The position numbers and the translations under genes were made by a program. From Apostichopus japonicus (lineage: Eukaryota > Echinodermata > Holothuroidea > Aspidochirotida > Stichopodidae), in assembly GCF_037975245.1 (NCBI RefSeq), contig NC_092564.1, positions 2,063,984-2,127,983 of the forward strand: DNA of 64,000 nt. The letters are read 5' to 3'. The notes beneath the pieces were generated by a model that did not search any database, was not told the DNA's origin, and saw only the letters and a program-made list of their open reading frames with translations. Each line of letters begins with the position of its first letter. Position 1 is the first letter of the stretch. Of the stretch, positions 50,907 to 62,500 are shown one piece after another.

Positions 50907-51964
50907 CAGGGGCGTAGCGAAGGGGTTTTTGTTGGGGGGGGGTGTGGAGAATTTGATTTGCCGACGGATCTGGAAGTGGTGACTGAAATGGGGGAGGGGT
51001 CTAAGGGGAGGGGGTGTCCCCCTCCCCTTTGGAAAATTTTTAGTTTTGAAACGTCCTTAGATGCAATCTGGTGCATATTTTAAGTCAAATTTGATATGCC
51101 GGCGGATCTGGAAGTGGTGACTGAAATGGGGGAGGGGTCTAAGGGTAGGGGGTCTACCCCTCCCCTTTGGAAAATTTTTAGTTTTGAAACGTCCTTAGAT
51201 GCAATCTGGTGTATATTTTAAGTCAAATTTGATTTGCCGGCGGATCTGGAAGTGGTGACTGAAATGGGGGAGGGGTCTAAGGGGAGGGGGTGTCCCCCTC
51301 CCCTTTGGAAAATTTTTAGTTTTGAAACGTCCTTAGATGCAATCTGGTGTATATTTTAAGTCAAATTTGATTTGCCGGCGGATCTGGAAGTGGTGACTGA
51401 AATGGGGGAGGGGTCTAAGGGGAGGAGGTGTCCCCCTCCCCTTTGGAAAATTTTTAGTTTTGAAACGTCCTTAGATGCAATCTGGTGTATATTTTAAGTC
51501 AAATTTGATTTGCCGGCGGATCTGGAAGTGGTGACTGAAATGGGGGAGGGGGTCTAAGGGGAGGAGGTGTCCCCCTCCCCTTTGGAAAATTTTTAGTTTT
51601 GAAACGTCCTTAGATGCAATCTGGTGCATATTTTAAGTCAAATTTGATTTGCCGACGGATCTGGAAGTGGTGACTGTAATGGGGGAGGGGTCTAAGGGTA
51701 GGGGGTCTACCCCTCCCCCTTTGGAAAATTTTTAGTTTTGAAACGTCCTTAGATGCAATCTGGTGCATATTTTAAGTCAAATTTGGCACGGAAGAAGCTC
51801 CCGTTTTCCTTTTTCTCTATTCAGCTTTCCTTCTTTCTTCCCCTTCCGCTCTCTTCACCTTTTCTCCTTTTGCCGACAGACCCAAAATTTGCCGACAGCG
51901 ACCAAATTATTGGGGGGTGTGACACCCCCCCACACCCCCCCCCCCCCCGCTCGCTACGCCCCTG
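50907..51964. mobile_element. 1,058-bp hAT-type element, six 138-bp units
   Basis: It starts CAGGGGCGTAGCGAAGG and ends CGCTCGCTACGCCCCTG. Identical 8-bp flanks ATTTCTGA lie at 50899-50906 and 51965-51972. It is the same family as 34865-35639 in inverse orientation, but with six tandem 138-139 bp units (TTTGGAAAATTTTTAG near 51028, 51166, 51304, 51442, 51581 and 51720) instead of four. Confidence 0.95.
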
Positions 51965-52224
51965 ATTTCTGAAGTTTACTCTTTGAGTGTCCAGAATGAG
52001 TACTTATGTAAGGAGTCAATGCAGTCTTACACATTTAGCCACACATACAATGAATATCTTCTTGTTTAAAGCAAATCATATGAAGCCAATGCTTTGATTG
52101 GTTGCTGCTATTCGTCATATCGGCATAAACGATAGTGGCTTTGTAATTTATATAGAGACTGTGTGTATACGGTAATTCTCACAATATAACTCCATTTCAA
52201 TTAGATCCTTTCATTGTTCAAAGC

Positions 52225-52582
52225 CAGTGGCGTAGGAAGGTACTTTTGAGTGGGGGGGCTGAAGACTGATGGCCGGCCTGGGGAGGGGTCTAAGGGGAGG
52301 GGGTGCCCCCTTTTTTGATTTTTTTTTGCATTTCCAGGTGGCCTCAGATGCAATTTGGTGCAATATAGCACACTTCAACACCCACTCCAGTTTGTAAATA
52401 ATTTTGCATTTTCACCTGGCCTTAGATGCAATTTGGTGCTCCAAATGAGATTTTTTTCTCATTTGGAAATGAAAAAGGGGTTTTCTGACTTGCGAAGCGG
52501 GGGGCGGAATGATACTTCCGCCCCTCCATATTTTTCACTGGAGGGGGCTGGCGCCCCCAGCCCCCCGGTTCCTACGCCCTTG
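52225..52582. mobile_element. 358-bp hAT-type miniature element
   Basis: It starts CAGTGGCGTAGGAA and ends TTCCTACGCCCTTG. Identical 8-bp flanks TTCAAAGC lie at 52217-52224 and 52583-52590. The interior repeats ATGCAATTTGGTGC twice. Confidence 0.88.
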
Positions 52583-52689
52583 TTCAAAGCTGTTTCAAAG
52601 TTATGGTTACAAAGATAAAACAGTGATCATTAGATGTCATTTTGATCTTAGTAATACAGTGAAAAGCAGTGTGATGTGACAAACATTAA

Positions 52690-52850
52690 CTCACAATGAC
52701 ACAGGCTGTCCTGAAATGACCATTGACCTCAACAACTGGCTTCTTGTACTAAATGTGATACATCAAAATACTAAATATGACATCTGTCCTTGTTAAAATA
52801 TAGTGATAAACAATGGTTTCCACAATTTGACCCCTGGTGAACTCAAACGA
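52690..52850 (+). repeat. dispersed repeat family C, fragment
   Basis: TGACCATTGACCTC, GGCTTCTTGTACTAAATGTG and TTTGACCCCTGGTGA match one degenerate unit of the family at 39.9-40.4 kb. Confidence 0.65.
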
Positions 52851-52958
52851 ATATATGACCTCCGCCCACAACATATCACAATATCACAATATTGGGACTA
52901 CTAGCCCCCTTCATCATCTACATGGCTGGCTGGTGAATGCCAGCTGAACATACACTCT

Positions 52959-53224
52959 CAGGCGTGTATCCAGGGAGAGGCGTTGGGGCGTGCGCCCCCC
53001 CGGGTAAGAAAAAGAGGAGAGAAAAAGAAAAGAGAAAAAAGGGAAAAAAGAGGGGGAAATGAAGAGGAAGGAGAGGAAGGAAGGGAAAAGAAAAAAAGAG
53101 AAAAAGTAGAAAGGGAGAAAAGGAGGGAGCAGAAGAAAAACGCCAAGACATCGCCAAGATGGTGGCGCTCCGCTTAGATAGTATTTTGCGCCCCCCGGGT
53201 TAGAAAATCCTGGATACGCCCCTG
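52959..53224. mobile_element. hAT-family fragment with 130-bp polypurine tract
   Basis: CAGGCGTGTATCCAGGG at the left and CCTGGATACGCCCCTG at the right are inverted ends. Between them lie an almost pure A/G run (53005-53143) and the GTGGCGCTCCGCTTAGATAG block. The flanking 8-mers do not match, so the ends may come from two insertions. Confidence 0.55.
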
Positions 53225-53374
53225 CTGACGGTCCACGCGGATCGGTTTTTTAGCGTGGACTTTGCATGTCAGTATTAATTTAAACTATCGAATTAGTTTA
53301 ATCATGGAGCTATATACGATGACATTTTCAACAATAGCAAACTTGCTTACATTTGGAAATACGACAGCACTCTA

Positions 53375-53600
53375 CCTTGAAGGTACTAATTGGACTTGTG
53401 ATCTAAGGATTGGAGGTTAGAGTAGTGGCCAGATCATTACGTTGAGACCTTGAGCAAGCCTGCACTTTAAATTGATTGCCTCACTTCACCCAGGTGTATT
53501 AATGAGGACCTGCGAGATAACTGTTTAATATAGTTTAGAGCGCCGGTTCGTGGCTGCACCCTATGGGAAGTCCCCCGGGGGACACGTGGACGTGGTGCAC
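53375..53600 (+). repeat. SINE-like remnant
   Basis: CTTCACCCAGGTGTATTAAT followed by GAGGACCTGCGAGATAAC, with an upstream head AGTAGTGGCCAGATCATTAC, resembles the body of tRNA-derived SINEs (the CACCCAGGTGTATAAATGGG core known from several metazoans). The promoter boxes are decayed. Confidence 0.45.
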
Positions 53601-54294
53601 TGTGGTCGATATGCATTCCGGATAACTTAAAATCGCAGATTAAGTACAATATTTTCCTTCATTAGGATCATAAGCTTGCCGTTGATTAAAATATTACACA
53701 ATCTCGGATTTAGTGAATGATTGACGTTTGTACACTATCAATAGCCCAAGTTGAATAACAAACGAACTTTGCACATCGACGTAAATTGTATAGCGACACG
53801 TGCAGAACGTATGTGGCTGTATCGATAACATTTGTAACTTTGCTCAAACCAAAATATTTATACTCGTCTTTAATTATGTATATACAGCCTAGAAAGGGAG
53901 AATATCAAACTTACTTACCGAAAATGATAGTCTGCGCTATGAGCTGTACAGGTTCAAACGTTTGTGACACTGGCGCACATGATGATCATGAAAGCATGAT
54001 CAGCATGAAGATACACATAATCATGTGATTGACACGCGATATGAGGTTCATTCAAAGGACTTCTAAAGAGACATGCATATTTGTTTAATAAACTATCTTA
54101 ACTAAGTTGTGTCACGTTTTGTGGTTTTAGTTCATGTAGTCACGTGGAAGCAAGTCTTGGGAATATTCCGCTATACGTGATAGTGATATAAGAGTAACGG
54201 GTCGAAAATGTATAGAGGGCTAGGACATACATAGTATACGGTAAAAAATGTAGCGGAAAGGTATTTGAATTTGGATGCCGAATAAAACTATTTC

Positions 54295-57200
54295 TAGGCC
54301 ATCAGCTGAAGGTCGAAATTCGCTTGTTTCGTTCCAGCAACTGCGGGTCTAAAATTTCTCTACAGCATTGAATACATAAATTAACTAAGATTAATGATCC
54401 AAAAGTTCTCCATGTACTTTCCTGCAGTTTTTTTGCAATTCCGCTCGAAAGATCGAACTATATTTTTTATTGCGTATGTTAAGAAACCTGCCGTTTAACG
54501 TTCAAAAGTTGTGCGCCAGTGAGATATCTGTACCATGTGATATGAATTGTCCAATGAGCCATGAGTTCTGTGTGCAATCTTTGTAGAAAACAACAAACAT
54601 GGCGGCTCCCACGGGCGTTTGTCAGTCTCCGACACACGGAAATCTACAGTGCTTAGTGCACATTGAATCTGTAAAATTTGAAGCAGTCAAGGCACTGACG
54701 AATAAACGATGGACTAAAGTTACTTCCTGCGCTAAAGATTGGCTTAATCTCAACGGCGGAGACAGTGATATCGCCGTACTACTGATTACTCCATGGCCTA
54801 CTACGATCAAGCGTGTGTTCAACAGCATAGTATGATGGGGTTCCACGATAAGTGTTACAGGCGGTTCATTGATAGCAAGCACATTGCTGCAAGAAAACGG
54901 ACAGTTCCAGAGGAGACCCCATATGATTTTAAACGAAGAATTGACGGAAAAGATCGAGGAAACCAAGCAGAAGCAAGTATTGCCTGTTCAATTTATTATA
55001 TGTGGGAAAAGAAACAATACGTTACTCGGCGTTGCAAACGGGTGCAGGACAAGCTGCAGCAGGCAGAGACTTTCGATGGAGGTAAGCCTAAGCATACTAC
55101 ACGACTCTACTTGTACTTCTGTGGCATAGTTGAAGTGTTAAGAGAAGTTGCATAATGCAAGGTCAGTAGCTCTTGAGGGATAGAATCCAAGTCAAAGGGC
55201 ACAGTGTTGGACCTGAACATAATATAAGTAGTGGCATGGTCATCTGATTTGTTTTGTTATAAGGTGGTAGGAACGGAAATTTGTTTCAAATTCTCCATCT
55301 GGGGCACTAGCCTAAGTGTTAAATACAGGCTTCATAGTTTCCTTACTGTGGCCCTTTATTTGAATGATAGAGATATTATATTAGTTAGAAAAATAAGTGT
55401 AACGAAGGTGCAATAAGGTTAGGTTTGCAAGGTCTTATGGTCAGCCTGTCTAGCTTTACCAAAATGAACAAGTATCTGTCTCCTTTATTATTAGTAACAG
55501 ATATAATCTACCATTGTATAATTTAAACCATAACATTAAGAGATAATGTACTGTACTGTCAAAAAAAGCCTGTTTTAATTCTTTTTTGCATGACACTGTT
55601 TTGCAAAATTTGAATGTGTCTTTGTTTGTCCATAGAAGATGAACAGATCGCATGGTATATAAATAAAATTGTCTTAGTTCTTATTTGTTCAAACTTACAT
55701 TTTGATCAACAGAAAATGCAAAACAATTTGCTTTTTTTATTTCATTTTATTAAAGTATTGCTTCGACAAGCAGCAGAGCGGAAAAAAAGATGAGCCCAGA
55801 TTTTATGAATATTAGAGGAAAAGACCGTGTTGCCATTGAAGTGAGGTACCACTCTCTATGTTGAAGAAACTAGATACAATTCTTGACAAGGAAGACATAC
55901 AGATCTTGAAATGTAAAGTACTCTCTTCAATGTGTGGTTCATTGAGTGTTCAGGGGTGGATCTAGGACTTTTGGAATATGGGGGTCCTCCCCCAAGGAAA
56001 ATTAAAAAATTCTCTAAACGCTTTGAGATGCAATATCAGGTTAATTTTTCCATTGAAATTATTAAAGTAAATATTTCTAGCTGAATTGTGATTATATTGG
56101 TACCCCATCATAAAATGTGAGACTCAAAAATATCCAATTTCATGGTACAAGGTGTTCTGTTCATCTCCTCTTCAGAGCAGAGTTTACCACCAACAAAAGA
56201 TGCTCTGATCCAGCATGTTAAGCGCTGCACCAACCAGGCTGCTATTCACAGTAGGGCATTGCAGCAAAGGATTGATGCACTCTCACCAGAGGGACATGGA
56301 TGGAAACTTGAAAATGATGACCTTATAATCACTTGGATGACGAAGCCACCTGACCCAGATGTTTTGCTTCAGTGTGTCAGCAGTAGCTGTAGAGTCGGCA
56401 AATGTCTTAAAGGAAGATGTTCCTGAATGAATGCACAACTACCGTGTACAGACCTATGTAAATATAGAAATTGCAGCAACTTCCAAGAAGATGTTGAGAT
56501 TGTTGATGCAGGGGAAGATCATTTGGAGGATGAACTGTGATGGTGTTAAATCTTGATATCTTAGTCTGAAATTTTAATCAAGTTTGAAGTTTGTGAAGAG
56601 GGTTAACTTTTTCAAAGTCATGTTGTCATTATTTTGTTCTCCAGAGTTTAAAGGAACCAGAAAACATGATCTTATTCATATATTCATTTTAGCTCTTGGT
56701 AGTTTTACATAGATTACCCTACCTACCAGACACCTAATGATAAATATCCACATTTTCTTCAAATCACCCTTTTTTTGCTGAGAGGGGAGGGGGGAGGAGG
56801 GTGTTATGGGCATGCTTTACCTCTTGCATATTCACAACTACATTTACTGAAGACGATGACGCAAATACCGCGTCCTGAAACCAGTCAGAGATTTATATAC
56901 TGTTGTTGGGGAACCATCGCCCCTGACCCTGTTCCAATATCACGGTTCTTTCTTGTTTTGCCGTAACATTTCGTTACCTGTTTTGTTCATATTATTACCA
57001 CGTTTTGTGCATCTGTTCAAGTTTTGACTGAAGGATATTCAAGTCTTTAGTGACTTTTATTTCATCTAATTATCTTCACCTCTACTACGGAATGGACTTT
57101 CCCTTTTCCATACCATATCTGACTTCCATGCAGTGAATTGAAGTGGATCCTGTTATAACTAGTACAACTGTCCTTGGATGAACTTTTAATCACTTATTAA

Positions 57201-58422
57201 TTCCTCGCCGCGCCTTTTGATGAAGAACCTGTATCTTGAATCATCGCAAAGGCCCAGCTCTACTACACCATTGAGTGTATCGACCCAGTCTTAATAGATA
57301 CATTATTTCTTTCTATCTGGGGCTTAAGTTAACTGTCTTCATTATTCACTTATTTGTACCATTCACCTTTATTATTCATATTATTTGTAGAATATAGAAC
57401 TATTATTATTCAAAATACCATTCGAAACCTTGTCGATCTTTTCTTTTATACGTTAACTCTCTTGGAAACATTTTTTGCAGGAATACGAATTATAAACATG
57501 TCGTTTCCGTAACATGGAGAAAGTACCTAGTTTTGCAGAAGACTGCAGAAAGAGTACTAAGGTAACGGATATATACCGACTAACTTTATTTCACATCTAC
57601 GATATGCCATGATGTCTTAGTGTGCCAACTTATATATTGATTTATACAAAAGAAATAACTCACTGGTCTTGGGGCATTGGTACATCTCACTGTAACTAGG
57701 GAGTTAGCTACATGTAAAGTAGAGGCGGAGGGGGTCACATGTGTAAAACAGTTTGGATGGGGAGTAACAATTATGGAGAGGAACTTTTCATTATATGTGT
57801 GTATTTACGCATACATGCACAGACGAAATGCATTCATAACATACGGGGAAAATCTAAAAATATTTGATTTATTACAAAGCATTATATCTGAGTTTATTAA
57901 AAGTGGTACATTTTTATAATTAAAACCCTTAAGTTATAATGTGCAAAAATTGTATTTCATATTTCAAAGTTGAAAATGTGATTTTTTACCATTTTGGCGA
58001 AAATGGAGGTGGGGGGGGGGGGGGGAGGGCACAACTTGTAATGTCTGAAAACAACCCTCACTGACCCTTAGACCAGAATCCTCTTCCACCATTCTTGTAA
58101 ACCTGACCCAACTATTATACAAAAAAAATATATCAGTCGTAATTAAACATATAAGAAAAGAGTGGTATGTATGCACCACTGTACCAAATCTAACGTTAGC
58201 ACATGTGTTCCTAATACATAGCATCGTAGCACGTAATGTCTACATAACATACCCAATTTCAAGGGTGCGTTACAAAAATACTGCAGGAAATTTTTTGGAG
58301 AACTTTTGATATAATGTTTGTGATGCATTAAACTACCCAAAAATGCATTAAAAGTCTAGACCCGGTGTTGCTGGAACGAAACTGATTTTACAGCCACATT
58401 TTGAGCTTCAGCTGATGGCCTA
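54295..58422 (+). mobile_element. TIR-bounded DNA transposon 2 (about 4.1 kb)
   Basis: The ends TAGGCCATCAGCTGAAG (54295-54311) and its reverse complement (58406-58422) face inward. Further in, GTTTCGTTCCAGCAAC is also inverted (54326-54341 and about 58368-58383). The flanks TTTC and TTCC do not give a clear target duplication. It contains N- and C-terminal fragments of a transposon protein (54599-56540); the remaining 1.8 kb is non-coding. The termini resemble those of transposon 1 (TAGnCCA(n)TCA). Confidence 0.72.
54599..56540 (+). pseudogene. transposon 2 protein, N- and C-terminal fragments
   Basis: The N-terminal part from the ATG at 54599 reads THGNLQCLVHIESVKFEAVK, then RWTKVTSCAKDWLNL. 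After a frame change between 54760 and 54795 it reads GFHDKCYRRFIDSKHIAA and ends at a possible donor GTAAGC (55083). The C-terminal part follows a possible acceptor at about 56176: LPPTKDALIQHVKRC, GHGWKLENDDLIITWMTKPP, and a Cys-rich end CVSSSCRVGKCLKGRCS, a TGA at 56424-56426, then LPCTDLCKYRNC. The end resembles a tesmin/TSO1-type CXC motif with a Cys codon turned to stop. The large middle region of the protein is missing. Confidence 0.6.
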
Positions 58423-59460
58423 TTCCTTCTTTGGTTTGATTATATTTGATTTACATTTATACATTGCGTAGCTCAATGCGCGGAACTATAGTGATAACAT
58501 GTCTTTCTTTTTGGACTAAATTTGGACGTATTTCTATAAGAACGGAATTTGCCAGGGATGATGCGGTTTTTATTTGAATTATGCAAGTTCATGTTTATGA
58601 ATAATCATAAACTATCAGATTTTCACATGTATACGACCGTATAGCACATTGTGTGAATTCTCAACGGCGACAAAAACCAGCCTAAGTTTATACTCATACA
58701 GAATTGCACTGCGTTGTAACAACCAGTATATCTCCTCAGGAAAATGGAAATAAAGATAAATTGATTAACTAAGGCAGACGTCTACTGATAAAAATCTGTA
58801 GTTATGAATAATCGCCAGTGGGCATGGCGTCGGTTTCATCAATGATCATCTGCCCACGATCCTTACGTTAATTTGCTTTTAACTTGGTCTGTCTGTGGTT
58901 AAGTTCACAGCTCAGTGGATGGAATATCTGTGGGCCATTATCTGTTGCAAACCTGCATCCCCTATACCTGCCTACTATAACATTAGCTGAATGAACAGTC
59001 AATATTTTACACAACTCTCATTTCCACGATCTCCGACTCACTTGGTAAGGTTCGTCCACTGGCAACAGTTATTCTGTTCGTTGTATAGCCTCACCCATGT
59101 TTCTGACGGATGGTGATGGCAATTTGGCAGTGGTTGACTGTGTGATTGAAAGACATCGACTGAAATACACAATAGTCTGAAAACTGGTCAATTACCATAT
59201 AGAATGAATTTATTACAAATATTACACACGACGCCCCTCCCCTCCCCCTCCCACAAATCCTTCCATTCGCTATATATCTACCCTTATGTGACAGTGTCCC
59301 CAATTTTCGGAGACATTCCTCGGACTTTCATGTACCCTAGTGACATTAGTCTAGAGGGCCACATTATTACGCAAAACAGTCGGTGGGTATTATAGGGTGT
59401 ATATGATACCGCCATTTTAGCCGATTTTATTCTACAAACTGGACGTTATTCTGAATACCG
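58423..59460. other. no gene recognised; ZRANB3 upstream region
   Basis: AT-rich flank between transposon 2 and the helicase gene. I see no repeat and no exon. It should contain the helicase promoter, but no TATA box at a convincing distance was found. Confidence 0.4.
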
Positions 59461-59462
59461 TA

Positions 59463-59483
59463 ATGGCCATAAAACTTGTTTAA
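59463..59483 (+). other. upstream ORF of six codons
   Basis: ATG at 59463 gives MAIKLV and a stop, 23 bp before the helicase start codon. If the transcript starts upstream of it, it could lower translation. The transcription start is not known. Confidence 0.35.
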
Positions 59484-59506
59484 AGGCCAAAAGAAAAAGA
59501 AAACAA

Positions 59507-62500
59507 ATGGACGAAGACGACTTCGAATTCTTGCCGAAGAGTCTACGTAATAAATTACTTCCATTTCAACGAAAAGGAGTTCAGTATGCTATCGGAAAAC
59601 AGGGAAGGTAATGCTTTCGCAATAAACATGCACTTGCATTGTCGCTTGGCTTGTTGTTTGCAGAAATGAGAAAGGGCATGTCTCGCGTAACCGGTTACTC
59701 TTGTGCTAGCTTTCATGTATGGCCAGTGCATATTGGACTGGAAATTTTGCTTGATTTATAACATGACAGCTCGTTTATGGTGGACTTTGAAAGTGTTGCA
59801 CCAAGAGGCTTTCAACTTGTTTACTCATAGAATCAATTCCTTTACCTTCTATTTTTATAACATGTGCTGTGAGTTATGTAGATTACCTGTACATAAAAAA
59901 ACATGACAGGCCAGTAACAGTTAGGCCTACATACTTTCAGTTTCAACATTTCCACATCACATTTGTGTGAATCATCACTGTTCAGTAAATAACCTACATA
60001 CAGAGTACAGTATTTGAAACTGGGAAAAATAAATGAAGACAATAAAAAATGAAGACAATAAATAAATGAAGACAATAAATGAAAACAAAAATGCTGCAGT
60101 AATCATCAATAATCCCATATGATACCAATATTTATCAGTCAATACAATCAAATGCTGATTTCTTAAGCCATGATTTAATGACTCAAGGTTAACCTCAGGA
60201 TCATTTCTGATAAGTTATGAGTTCAAAATAGATGGAGAAACAATATAATTGGACAACAGAGTACAGATGAGGTAAACCCCATAGTTACCGTATTACTGGC
60301 ATACACTATGATGGTACTAGTTCCTGGTGATTTCATGAATACTCACTCCTATATCTGTGTTGACTTCTGACTAGATTAGACAACAAGTAAGGCTTGAATA
60401 TCTTATGCTACACACCACATATACTTATTATGATAATAAATGCAACACATGATGGTCATAAGGCAAAATGTGCCGTTTTATTCCAACCTTTTTGTTTAAT
60501 TAAATCATGTTTTTGTGATACAACCATTTCAAATTCCTTAATAGAGCAGTTCTATTGACTACTTACTGTACTTTGATTTGAGCATTATATTATCCAAAGA
60601 GCCTCAATAAATAATTTTATTTGGCTCAAATTTAATAAAGCCTTATATATTTAGCATAGCTTTTGCCATACATACATTTAGGAAAATCTATCCTCTTAAT
60701 TATACTGGTAAATGTAGGATTGCACAACCATCGATTTAAATTTTAAAAAAAAGTTCTTGTTCTTCTTTTTTTCAGGTGTCTTATTGGTGATGAGGTAAAG
60801 TATCATTTCTGTTTTTATATCTTCATAGGAGTGATTTCATTCCTAATGAGAAATAATAAAATTCTGTTACATTGTGGTCTTACTAACTGAAAAATTGTGT
60901 GACTTTACATGAAATATCTAAGAATGTACTCTATATATGCTATTTTAGTGAGGAATTTTACTGCTTCATAGTTTCTGTCACAACATTTCATGCATAATTC
61001 ATCGAATGCCCAATCCATATAATGAAGGAAGAATGTCCACAATAATGTGAGTTTTATTTCCTTGTTAAACCATATTTTAACATTCATTATGAATACTTCA
61101 AGACCAAAGACAGCCTGATCTCATTGTGTACAATGTGGAATCTAAGTAGGTTAAGCTTCATGGAATGACCCATATCTATCGACAATCATTCAGAACCATC
61201 AGATAATTATAAGGGACAATAAAATGTGAGTTCATTCATACTTAGTAAAGATTCCTAAATCCTATTGGTCCATTCAGGTCAGCTGACCGTGGTTAATCCT
61301 GTGAGTAACGCACGGTAAAATTACAGGGCATCACTTTAATAAATCTTTGGTTATATGTAACCAAAAATGTTTTGTTTTATGATTTTTTCCCCCACACAAA
61401 TGGTAGTGTATGAATGAACGGGGTTAATCAACGGTCTAGCGTGCGTTACTCACATGATTAATGCACTCCGGGTGTTAATGCTATCGCTGGATGCACTCGG
61501 GCTCCGCCCTCGTGCATCGCTTGCATTATCCCCCGATCGTGCATTAATCCTGTGAGTAAGGCACGCTAGACCGTTGATTAACCCCTTATTGATATGCTGC
61601 CCATTTCAATTTTTTATAATTTTTCCTAAATTTATATTATATACCCTCCATTGACTGAAGTTTATAAGTGAAATTTGTCTGTGTTGTCATAATAGTACAT
61701 TAGTCAAACTTTCAATTTACTCTAAAATTTCAAATCCTCTTCAAAGGGATAAAAAAAAAATTTTGTTGACGTTGATAGATTATAGTGTCATTGGGTACAT
61801 CATGGGTACATAAATGATGTAAATAATAAGCAGGAAAGAAAAGACTGATTCAGCCACTGTACTTGCCATAATGATGTCAGTCCCTCTTCATTGCCAATAA
61901 TCCTTTCTGAACTTTCACTAAAACTTCATATTTTTTAATTATGACAGTTATTTTAAGGTATGGTTTTGTGTATTGATCAATAAACAACCTCTTTATTGTT
62001 ATTTACGATTTTAAAATGATTTGTTGAAACAGATGGGTCTCGGTAAGACAATACAAGCTATTTCGGTGGCATATTACTACCGTTCCGAGTGGCCTCTTCT
62101 CGTCGTTCTTCCCTCGTCCATGAAATATCCTTGGATTGAGGAATTGGAAAAGTGGTTGCCATGCCTACAACCTAACGACATTAATCTCATAAACTCCAGT
62201 ACAGACGTAAGGTATCATGACACGTATTTATTGCTCCATTGTATTACATTTATATCTTGATACAATCAAAGTGAGGATGCAGCATCCAGTACTACAGTGT
62301 TTCTTAAGTTATTCCATTGTGGTTTATATGGGGGTTTTGCTGTCCCATTGGAGTGTTAAGTAGCTGACTTGCATTTACACTGAATTGTATACAAGAGATG
62401 TACTTGATACTAAGAGAAGTTTTTTTTTTTTTATTAAAGTCATTAGTATACGCCCCACCCCAAAGTAAAGATTGCTAATTTAAAATAATTGGGAAGTATT

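Noticed and set aside
52918-53177. Lys/Glu-rich and Phe/Ser-rich frames
   Set aside because: They come from the polypurine tract inside a hAT fragment.
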